From NCBI GenBank assembly GCA_004431415.1, contig QPMI01000652.1:1-64000 (forward strand): a DNA stretch of 64,000 nt, given 5' to 3'. The notes beneath the pieces are model-generated. The model was not told where the DNA came from. It made no database searches and saw nothing but the letters and a program-made list of their open reading frames with translations. A program made the translations under genes and the position numbers. Positions 31,411 through 38,788 of this stretch are shown in pieces. Within the stretch, counting starts at the first letter, position 1. Each line of letters begins with the position of its first letter. Source of the stretch: Cyanophora paradoxa. Its lineage: Eukaryota > Glaucocystophyceae > Cyanophorales > Cyanophoraceae.

Positions 31411-31842
31411 ATGTCGACCGCACGTTGCTTCACCCCGCTCGTGCCCATGGACGAGGGCTACGCATACGAGGATGAACTTCAAATGGTAAACGAGCTGGAG
31501 GAGCGCGAGGGCGAGGCACACGCGCTGGCCTTCATCCAGGGCAATTTCGGGCCCGATGGCTACACGTGTACGCTGCTCGGAGATCTAGACGACAAATTCA
31601 AACCCGACGACCTGCGTGCACGTGGCTCGGACGTCGACGTCGACGTGGACGCCGTTTGGAGGGCGAAATTCGAAGCGGGCGAGGGGTGCGCCGGCAAAGG
31701 CGCGCTCCGGACCTCGTGGAGCGCACGGACGTGCGATCGCGAGTGGGATATCGATTCGGATCCGCCCCTCCCGCTTTGTGGCACGCCTGCAGCTATCGTG
31801 GCTATGCCCGAGTGCTATGCAGCCTCGTGGTGGCAGTACTAG
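31411..31842 (+). CDS. Acidic 143-aa protein, unknown
   Basis: The open frame begins further upstream, but the TATA-like box at 31332 makes ATG 31411 (MSTARCFTPLVPMDEG) the sensible start, about 75 bases downstream as in the sister genes. The protein is acidic (ELEEREGEAHALAF, SDVDVDVDAVW) with a few cysteines near the end and finishes AASWWQY. No domain is recognised. Confidence 0.55.
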   Translation: MSTARCFTPLVPMDEGYAYEDELQMVNELEEREGEAHALAFIQGNFGPDGYTCTLLGDLDDKFKPDDLRARGSDVDVDVDAVWRAKFEAGEGCAGKGALRTSWSARTCDREWDIDSDPPLPLCGTPAAIVAMPECYAASWWQY

Positions 31843-32271
31843 CGTTCACGTTGATGAACAGAGATTCATTTTGTGCACGTGACTCATGACATTGAACGCA
31901 ATCAAAGATCCAGAAAATCCGAGCGACAGGGGGGTTGGCCGCCGTTGGCCGCCGGAGGGTTTCGGGTTTGAAAATCGCATTCGGAGCTCGAATCAGATCG
32001 CGAAGAGGAGCGCTTGCGCTCAACTCACGTCGCAGCCCCCGCAGTGGACGGCGCACGCGCCAGTGGTGCCACCGGGCCGGCGTAGCACGTGGATATATCA
32101 GTGGGAGTTCGACACGCGGTGGTCATATGCATCATCACGTGCGCGCGAGGCCCCGGGCCGGTGCACGTGCCCACACGCTCGAGATCCGGATCGATATCGC
32201 GATCGAGCTCAAGGTCGTGGGTACCGTAGTGCGTAAACGTTGACGGCGCCGCACCGGTACCTGTACATGTT

Positions 32272-32317
32272 GGGATTCCCGCCTGGGATTCCCGATTGAT
32301 GGGCGCACAAAACTGCG
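32272..32317 (+). promoter_or_regulatory. Promoter of the 79-aa gene
   Basis: GGGATTCCCG occurs twice (32272-32281 and 32285-32294), then GCACAAAACTGCG (32305-32317). The ATG is at 32363. Confidence 0.65.
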
Positions 32318-32362
32318 CTGGGCGGTGGGCGGCTCCTCACTCTAGCTCCTGCCACCCGCAGC

Positions 32363-32602
32363 ATGGACAACCGGAACGCCGGCCTCCCCTTCCACACCCT
32401 GATCACCACGACAGGCGACAAGATGTACGCCGTCGCCCCCCCGGGGGCGGCCGCGTCGATGGAGCGACTTTGCCAGGATATCCTCTCCGACCCATTCATC
32501 GCCCGTGGCCTGCGGGCGCTCAACCTGCGCGTCGAATGCAAGCTGACCGTCTCGCCCTCGACGGGCGAGATCATCCTCGTCGCCACCGCCAAGCCGCTCT
32601 AA
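32363..32602 (+). CDS. Small 79-aa protein, unknown
   Basis: It reads MDNRNAGLPFHTLITTTGDK and ends LTVSPSTGEIILVATAKPL. The pattern of alternating hydrophobic residues around a central helix (SMERLCQDILSD) suggests a small folded alpha/beta domain. It has a full promoter of the shared type. No family is recognised. Confidence 0.6.
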   Translation: MDNRNAGLPFHTLITTTGDKMYAVAPPGAAASMERLCQDILSDPFIARGLRALNLRVECKLTVSPSTGEIILVATAKPL

Positions 32603-32913
32603 TTACGCAGATCTAGATCCTATAGCTAGATATGCATGCATATCTAGATCTCTAGATCTCTGTCCAGCGAGGCATATGCCTAGGTATGCAGGTACATGTT
32701 ATAATCATAATTACAGTACAACGTTTCTGTTTGGCCCCGGCAACGATATATCGATAACTGCAGGCGCTAGCTATAGCGCGTGTCACATATGCATGCACCG
32801 TTGATGATTCGATGATTCGATCTGAAGCTTATAATTACACACAAATTAAAACCTGAAAGCCGGGAACATGCATGCGTAAAAACCTCTGATCGTTGCCCGC
32901 GCAGAGGCCTCCT
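32603..32913. other. AT-rich spacer full of palindromic words
   Basis: It holds ATATGCATGCATAT, AGATCTCTAGATCT and GCTAGCTATAGC. No gene is seen. Confidence 0.55.
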
Positions 32914-33001
32914 AGGACCGTCTACGTACCCGGCGCGGGGGCGCAGGGGTCAACGTTAGGACCGTCTACGTACCCGGCCCGGGGGCGCAGGGGTCCACGT
33001 T
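32914..33001 (+). repeat. 44-base tandem duplication upstream of the TWE-motif gene 2
   Basis: 32914-32957 and 32958-33001 are the same apart from two bases. Each starts AGGACCGTCTACGTACCC and ends near ACGTT. It lies directly upstream of the promoter palindromes. Confidence 0.9.
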
Positions 33002-33080
33002 GGGAATCCCGGCGTCGACGCGGGGGTCGCGATCGGCCATGGCCATGGGAATCCCGGCGTCGGCAGACCGATAAAAGGGG
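33002..33080 (+). promoter_or_regulatory. Promoter of the TWE-motif gene 2
   Basis: GGGAATCCCGG at 33002-33012 and 33047-33057, then GATAAAAGGGG at 33070-33080. The ATG is at 33145. Confidence 0.8.
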
Positions 33081-33144
33081 TGGTCCATCGCACCATCCGT
33101 GCAGACTCCATTTTCGCAGAAAAGGGGCGTCAATCAGAGAAGCG

Positions 33145-33486
33145 ATGCCGCCGCGCATGCGTACGCCCATCGCCCTCGCGGGCCCCGCGGCCGGCCCGCA
33201 GCTGAGCGAGATGCACGGCGCCGGCGCGACGGCGACGCGGGCTGAAGACGTAGAGGCGGTCTTTCTCGCAGGCGTCGACTACGAGACGCTCGAAGATCTG
33301 GTCGCAGTCGAGGCGTCGGTGACGTGGGAGCACATCGTGGAGCTTGGAGTCAGATTCATCGAGGAAGACGACCGAGCCAACGCCGGCAACGTTGACGTGA
33401 ACGGTGCCGACGTCGACGGCGACGGCGGGCTCGACGGTGATCATGAGGACGGGTCCGAAACGGACGCCATGTCGACGTCGCGTTAG
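33145..33486 (+). CDS. Small acidic protein with one TWE motif, 113 aa
   Basis: Residues about 55-75 read SVTWEHIVELGVRFIEEDDR, matching both motifs of the gene at 15501 (SVTWEEIVRLGERFIEDDNR). The rest is unrelated: a Met/Pro/Ala-rich start and a highly acidic Asp/Gly end (NVDVNGADVDGDGG). The shared promoter supports it as a real gene. It looks like a paralogue in which only this helix is kept. Confidence 0.65.
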   Translation: MPPRMRTPIALAGPAAGPQLSEMHGAGATATRAEDVEAVFLAGVDYETLEDLVAVEASVTWEHIVELGVRFIEEDDRANAGNVDVNGADVDGDGGLDGDHEDGSETDAMSTSR

Positions 33487-33999
33487 CTACATGTATACGT
33501 ACAGAATGATAGAAACAACGTTTTAACAATAGCAATCGCGCGCGCGCGTGCACGTGGTATGTATATATCGATTCCTTCAGTCATCGATATCGCGCTCGTG
33601 ATATCGATGCGTCGACGTGCGCGTCGAAACCTGCCAGGCCTAGGCTGGCCTGGGTGCATCGGTCGAGTCGGGCACGGGAAGGGGCGTCTATTCGATTTGC
33701 ACGTGTGCGTGCGCGTATACGTAGACCTAGGCGCCGCAATAGCTTCGTGTGATGCAGGGTTTCACTTGGAGAAAATGCACGCGCCGCGCACGCGTACGGT
33801 AGATAATTGCGTTCGCGTACACCGGCGTCTCATGATCACTGGCCATGGAATACATGGACATTGGAATTTGCGATAGTGGCAGGGCGTCACGTTTCGGTTC
33901 ATTTCATGGTACACAAGTACTGTGATTAGAGCAGATCAAGCCACGAGCGATATCAACTTCAATGGAAACCACGGCTAACTATAAAGACACGCGCGAGGT
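33487..33999. other. Intergenic spacer, no gene seen
   Basis: Mixed composition with GATATCG and CCTAGGC words. No promoter pair or codon-like frame is seen. Confidence 0.5.
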
Positions 34000-34290
34000 C
34001 TACTCGAGACGGCCCCAGGTGCGTCGACGTCCCAGCAGCTGCACGAACCGCTGAAGGGAGGCGGCGGTCCGGCCGCGCGGCGCGCCGCTGTCGACCACGA
34101 TATCGACGCCTTCTATCCATGAGGCGCCATAAAAGTCCGCTCCCTGCGGAATCTGAAGGTTGTTCCACGGGCGCCCGGTCGTGCCGAGCGCCGGCGGGCC
34201 ATCGATGACAGAGACAGCCTCGACCTCGTTAGCGCGATCGGACTCGACGGACGGAGAATGGCAAGGCGCCTCGAATGTGCACATGGCCAT
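34000..34290 (-). CDS. Small 96-aa protein, unknown
   Basis: Starting MAMCTFEAPCHSP at 34290, it reads through NEVEAVSVIDGPPALG and GASWIEGVDIVVDSGAPRG to a basic end (RRRTWGRLE). Its promoter is one of the clearest of the shared class, which supports a frame this short. No domain is recognised. Confidence 0.55.
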   Translation of the reverse strand: MAMCTFEAPCHSPSVESDRANEVEAVSVIDGPPALGTTGRPWNNLQIPQGADFYGASWIEGVDIVVDSGAPRGRTAASLQRFVQLLGRRRTWGRLE

Positions 34291-34349
34291 GGCAACTGTC
34301 GAAAACGACGATAGAATGCCAATAAATGTCGGCCAAGGGCGCCCCGCAG

Positions 34350-34396
34350 CCCCGTTTATCGAGCCGGGCCGGGATTCCCGGCGCCCGGGATTCCCG
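34350..34396 (-). promoter_or_regulatory. Promoter of the 96-aa gene
   Basis: On the minus strand, GGGAATCCCG at 34387-34396 and again at 34371-34380 precede GATAAACGGGG (34350-34360), 60 bases before the ATG. Confidence 0.75.
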
Positions 34397-34477
34397 ACGA
34401 GGATTAGAAAAAACGAAAGAGGGGTAGGGGAAGGAAGGCCTAGGGAGGGGGGGGGGGCCGGGGCGGAGGCGTTAATG

Positions 34478-34650
34478 GGGGCACACACGCCGTTGCCGGA
34501 ATCGACCAGGCCGCCCCCTAGGCCTACCGCGCGCGAGCCGGTCGCGGTTGCTGCGAGCCGTGCGGGAGGACGGGCGAGCGAGGGCGGGCAGTGGAAAGGG
34601 GGCGAGAGAGGGGTACACGGGCCGTAGCCGGAATCGACCACGTACACGGC
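34478..34650 (-). repeat. Two isolated B-type satellite copies
   Basis: Copies at about 34,478-34,520 and 34,610-34,645 carry GCCGGAATCGACCA as in the arrays and have the B orientation. They are about 130 bases apart, the array spacing. No facing A copies are present, so this is a half module. Confidence 0.75.
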
Positions 34651-34721
34651 TACCAGCAACGCGACGCGTCGACTTTGCATTTTTCATCCGCAGTTCGCCG
34701 CATTCATGTTCATATTGCATC

Positions 34722-35183
34722 TCACAAATGATACATCATGACATCGACGTTGAGACGGTCGCGGGCCCGAGGGTCGGCGCGGGCGACGGACGAGAGCAGC
34801 ATGTCGACCGCGGCTTGGACCGCGTCCGCCTGGCGACTATAGCTACCCCCGCCGGTCCGGCCGCCGACGGGCTCGACCACGACGCAGACGCGCCCGCCCG
34901 TGAGCATGTACGTGGAGGCAAACTCGACGAGGGCGCGGCGGACCGCAGGCCCGCTCCCGCCGGGGCCCTCGACGGGAACGAGGAGGCCTCGCCAGCGGCG
35001 CTCTTCCACCCTGATAGCAACGATGACGGCCACGCCAAAGATGGCCCTGACGCGCGGTTCGAGCAGAGACCCCGCCCTGCGGACTATGTCGAGCGCGGGG
35101 ACGGAAAATTGGACGGGGCGCCCCGTGGGGAGCTGTTCCGACACGCAGCGCGCGATCCGCCGGACCAGGTGCGAGGGCTCCAT
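34722..35183 (-). CDS. 153-aa protein, unknown, divergent from the Skp1-like gene
   Basis: Start MEPSHLVRRIARCVSEQ at 35183; the open frame runs upstream through promoter sequence. Alternating hydrophobic strands (RAIFGVAVIVAIRVEE, GRVCVVVEPVGG) and a helix (QAAVDMLLSSVAR) before the end LNVDVMMYHL suggest a compact alpha/beta domain. There may be weak pattern likeness to the middle of the 573-aa protein at 38789 (WAVVALDVG ... LHVSIHVYN). Function is unknown. Confidence 0.55.
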   Translation of the reverse strand: MEPSHLVRRIARCVSEQLPTGRPVQFSVPALDIVRRAGSLLEPRVRAIFGVAVIVAIRVEERRWRGLLVPVEGPGGSGPAVRRALVEFASTYMLTGGRVCVVVEPVGGRTGGGSYSRQADAVQAAVDMLLSSVARADPRARDRLNVDVMMYHL

Positions 35184-35306
35184 CGAACTCGAAAGAGCTT
35201 GCAAGCCGGCTACGTAAACGGCGAGCGATCGCGAGAAACGTTTACGAGAGCAATAGTGACGAGGACGCCCGACCACGCGCCCGCGGCGCGGCGCGCCCCG
35301 GATTCC

Positions 35307-35438
35307 CGGGCCCTGAAGTTTTCGGCTTTTTCCCGCGAGGTTCAAGGCCCGATCGGGAATCCCGGCCCCGCGCCCGCCCCCGGCCGGGCCTAGGCCTGTC
35401 AGCCAATAAGAACGGGCGATTCGCCTTTTTATATACCC
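35307..35438. promoter_or_regulatory. Divergent promoter: palindromes, CCAAT and TATA boxes
   Basis: GGATTCCCGGG near 35,309 and GGGAATCCCGG (35355-35365) lie between the two genes. For the plus gene, CCAAT (35403-35407) and TTTTTATATACCC (35426-35438) follow. For the minus gene, an A-rich GGGAAAAAGCCG (35,326-35,340 region) may serve. Confidence 0.6.
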
Positions 35439-35554
35439 TTGTTTGCGGTCGCCGCCGTTTTTAACGTTGGAGCTACCCGCAGGAATCGAGCCCGGATCAT
35501 CGGATCTCGCGCGCGCTCGCACCCGCGCCGGCTGCAGCTGAGGAAGCGTTTGCA

Positions 35555-36491
35555 ATGGCGACGGCCGACGCCGACGGCGCCGCGCGCGCCGGCACCCGCG
35601 GCTGTAATCGCCGCGCCGACGGCGAGCCTTCCGGCATCGCCCTACGCTGCAGGCCGAGCGCCAGAGGGGGCGGGGCCGAGGGCGGGGGCGAGGGCGGGGG
35701 AGATCTAGAGGGCGAGGTCGTCCACGTCTGCTGCGGCCTCGCGAGGACGAGCGTGCTCCTGCAGACCCTCTCCGAGTGCTCCGACGGCGCCGCCGGCACC
35801 CCCGAGCGCCCGCTCGTCGTCGACGTCCCCTTTTCGCCGCGCTCCGTGCGGCGGATCGACGCCGCCGCGCGGGGCGAGTGGCCCGGGACGGCCGCCTGCG
35901 ATCTTGGCGCCTACTTTGAGATGCTGGACGTGCTCGCCTACTTCGACAGCGAGGCGCTCTCCGACGCGACCGCCAGGCGCGGGGGGGGGCGTGGCATCGC
36001 GCAAGGACGCTTTCAAGGAGCTCCTGCGCATCCTGGACGCTCGCTGGGCCCGGGAGCGCCGGCCGGGCCGCCGGCGGCGGGCGGCGCCGGCGCCGGAGCC
36101 GCGCGCGGCGGATCGAGATCGAGATCAAGAGGGGTCCTCCGAGGGGCCTCGGGGGGCGCCCGAAATGGACGCCGATGAGGGCGCCGACGGCGGGCCGAGC
36201 CGCTGTGGCGGCCTCGGGCTCGACGGCGACGTGCACGTGGGGAGCGGGCCCGGACCCGCCGCCCGTCCCCGCGATGGAAAATCGAAGCGAGCCCGCACGT
36301 CCACGGGTCCCGGAGATGAAGAGCACCGAGAATACCGAAGGGGCCACCGAGAAAACCGAGGGGACGAGGAGCGGTCCGCAGAGGAATCTAGGTCGGGCGC
36401 GGCCTCGACACGTGGCGAGCTCTCGGCGGCCCGGATTCCCTCGGCCGTACCCCCGCGCGGGGCGGCCGGGGCCGAGGAATTTCCTATATAA
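35555..36491 (+). CDS. Skp1/BTB-like protein with a frame shift
   Basis: Residues about 50-145 align by eye with the Skp1/BTB fold: EVVHVCCGLARTSVLLQTL, then LVVDVPFSPRSVRRID, then AYFEMLDVLAYFDSEALSDA. In Skp1 this fold joins F-box proteins to cullin, which fits the two F-box genes and the RING gene nearby. The frame then changes at a run of nine Gs (35981-35989); in the new frame a Skp1-like last helix follows (SRKDAFKELLRILDARW) and then a basic/acidic low-complexity tail to 36491. The run is one base too long (or two short) for a continuous protein, so a miscall or a real frameshift is possible. Unshifted, the frame ends at 36178. Start 35555 is about 120 bases after the TATA box. Confidence 0.6.
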
Positions 36492-36495
36492 GGGA
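36431..36495 (+). promoter_or_regulatory. Promoter of the zinc-ribbon gene
   Basis: CCGGATTCCCTCGG (36431-36444) is a degenerate palindrome. CTATATAAGGGA (36484-36495) is the TATA box. It overlaps the 3' end of the Skp1-like frame. Confidence 0.65.
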
Positions 36496-36591
36496 TGGCG
36501 GCGCGCCTCGTTTGGCACTCGACCGCCGACGCTCACGTCCTCCCCCCGCGGCCGGCCCCCCTCTCCCGCACTCGCGATCGCACCCGACGAC

Positions 36592-36813
36592 ATGGAGAAG
36601 CTCGATCGCGCCCCGCGCACGCCCCGTCGCCCGACGACCAAGAGATGCCAGCACGCCAACGTCTGCGAGACGGAAGAGAGCTCCGCGACGTGCATGGACT
36701 GCGGCGAAGTGGTGTCGACCCTTCCCCCCCTGGTGTCGTGCCCGTCGTACGAACTCACGATGTGCTACGCGAATTCGGGGAGCCCCTTTGAATGCAGAGC
36801 TCGAGGCCTATAG
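36592..36813 (+). CDS. TFIIB-type zinc-ribbon protein, 73 aa
   Basis: After a basic start the protein has CQHANVCETEESSATCMDCG followed by EVV, close to the zinc ribbon of TFIIB and its viral homologues (first Cys/His pair, then C-x2-C-G-x-V-V). The first pair is spaced C-x-H rather than C-x2-C/H. The chain ends at 73 residues with two more cysteines and lacks the cyclin core. The next gene, 311 bases downstream on the same strand, encodes a TFIIB cyclin core without a ribbon. The two may work as halves of one initiation factor. Other zinc-ribbon proteins remain possible. Confidence 0.55.
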   Translation: MEKLDRAPRTPRRPTTKRCQHANVCETEESSATCMDCGEVVSTLPPLVSCPSYELTMCYANSGSPFECRARGL

Positions 36814-37036
36814 CCAGGGGGCCGCCGCGGGCCAAAGGCGTGCGCGAGCCGCCGAGCCGCCCGCGCGATGAGATCGTATGTTGTAATCACGTAGAATGCG
36901 TAACTACGTATACGGATCTAGATGTAGCTCCGGTAATTTGGGATTGTGACAGTTGCGAATCGATTTCGTTTCGATCATTTGGAATTCGAGACGAAAAGGA
37001 TCAAACTCGGGCCCGTAGCCCCCGGGCTTGCGGTCG

Positions 37037-37083
37037 ACGGGAATCGCGCCCCCTTTCCGGCTATAAAGAGGGGCCGCCCCCGC
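37037..37083 (+). promoter_or_regulatory. Promoter of the TFIIB-core gene
   Basis: A partial palindrome ACGGGAATCGCG begins near 37,037. CTATAAAGAGGGG lies at 37071-37083, with the ATG at 37125. Confidence 0.65.
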
Positions 37084-37124
37084 CGGCGGTCTGACAGTCG
37101 AGGACCAACCAGGAGCCCGGGAGT

Positions 37125-37164
37125 ATGGCCCCTGCCGCACCCGCCCCGGCTTTTGCCGGCCCCA

Positions 37165-37197
<33 letters not shown>

Positions 37198-38096
37198 TCG
37201 ATTCAAGCCTCGAGCTCGACGACCTCGACCTGGACATCGATCTCGACGATATCGACGGAGAGGTCGGCGGGCTCGAGCTCGCGCCCGAGGCGCAACGGGG
37301 CTGTACCCCCGCCGCCCCCGATCGCGAGCCCGAGCCAGGGGCGCCGCCGGCCGGCGGTGCGGGGGCACGGGGCGCCGGGCCCGCCCCCGTCCCGGGCGCT
37401 GGCGCCTTTGCCGTCGCCGCCCCCACCGGCGCCCAGCGCCCGAAACCAAAGCGGCCCCCCTCGCCGACGAGCCTCGCCCTCGAGGCGCGGCCGCGGCTGC
37501 TGGAGGAGCTCCGCTCCGCCTGCGAGCGGCTGAACCTGCCCCCCGCCGCCGCGACCGAGGCGCTGCGGCAGCTCAAGCTCCGGCCCGAACTCTTCAACGG
37601 GCGGCCCTACTCGCTCCTGGTCCTCGCGGCCCTCTACTCTGCGTGCACCTCGCTGCACATCCCGCGCCGGATCTGCGAGTTCGAGTCGGCCTGCCCCGAG
37701 GGCACGCGGCGCCGCGCCCTCGTCCGGTGCTACAGGGAGCTGCGCCGCAGGGTCCCCGGGGCGCCCGCCCCCGGGACCGACGGGGGCGTGGGGCCCGCCC
37801 ACTACGTGCCCGGGCTGGCGGCCCGCCTCGGCTGCACCCGCGCCCAGACGGCCGACGCCCTCGCGCTGGCCGAGCGGTGGCACAGGGAGAGCAGGGCCCC
37901 CGAGCTCGGGATCCCGCAGATCCGCGCCGCCACCGTCGCCGCTGCGGCGGTGCTCCTCAGCCGCGGGCCGGGGGCCCCGCGGCTCAGCCCGCGGCACGCG
38001 GCCGCCGCCTGGGGCCTCGCCCCCACCCCGCTGTACACGGCGCTCCCCGTGGTCCGCGAGTTTCAGCGGCGGGCCTCGCGCCCGGCTGCGGGCTAA
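37125..38096 (+). CDS. TFIIB-like transcription initiation factor, cyclin core only, 323 aa
   Basis: The N-terminal 110 residues are low complexity, with Asp/Ala repeats (ADADADADAG) and acidic stretches. From about residue 120 come two cyclin-like repeats. Repeat 1 includes SLLVLAALYSACTSLHIPR, the position of the TFIIB signature, followed by a helix of the type RRRALVRCYRELRRR. Repeat 2 has LGCTRAQTADALALAERWH then IRAATVAAAAVLLSR. TFIIB bridges the TATA-binding protein and RNA polymerase II. The usual N-terminal zinc ribbon is missing and may be supplied by the preceding gene. A factor of this sort would suit the shared TATA promoters of the element. Confidence 0.75.
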
Positions 38097-38788
38097 GGCC
38101 CCGGCCCCGCCCCCGGTGCCTAGGCCTGACGCGGCGATTAGGGCACTTGCAGATCTAGTCTAGACCCACCGGTACCGTACCGCCCGCTGCGCTGGCCTGG
38201 CCGATGTGCCTTTCTCCACATCACCCGAGTCGCGCATTCCTCTCTCCTTCAAATTTGGATTCTTCTGTTTGGAAATCACGATCGCGATTGAGGATGTATG
38301 CTGCACACGAACAAATATTAATACTATAGCCATTGGATAGGGCCGGGCGGGCGTGGGCGCGGAGGGGGGGGGTTCCCAATATATTGATTCGGGGTGCGAT
38401 TTGAAATTTCCCGAGAGCGGTGGCGCGCAGGCACCCGCGCCGCACCGGCGCGCGAGGCGCCGCCCGGGTCTACCCCGCGGCCGGCTCCGGGCTCTTCCCG
38501 CGTGGCGACGGCCGGATTCGCACCCTGCTGCCTCGCGGCTCCCCGCCCGGGAGCCCACCCGGCTCTCTCGGGCGCCGGCGCGGATGGAGAGCCTACCAGG
38601 GTACCCCCCGCCAGCCCCAGTCGAGCCCCGCGCTAGACGAGTCGCGAAAAACATGTACACCGATTCGCACAACCAATTAAGGGTACATTTATATATTTCG
38701 CACTGATCGTGAACATGAACCGTTGAATATGGTAAAGGCCACAACGAGCCCGCTAGCGCTGCCCCCGCACGGCCCTCGATCGACCCGA
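38097..38788. other. Intergenic region between convergent genes
   Basis: Mixed GC-rich and AT-rich sequence. No gene or promoter pair is seen. Confidence 0.5.
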
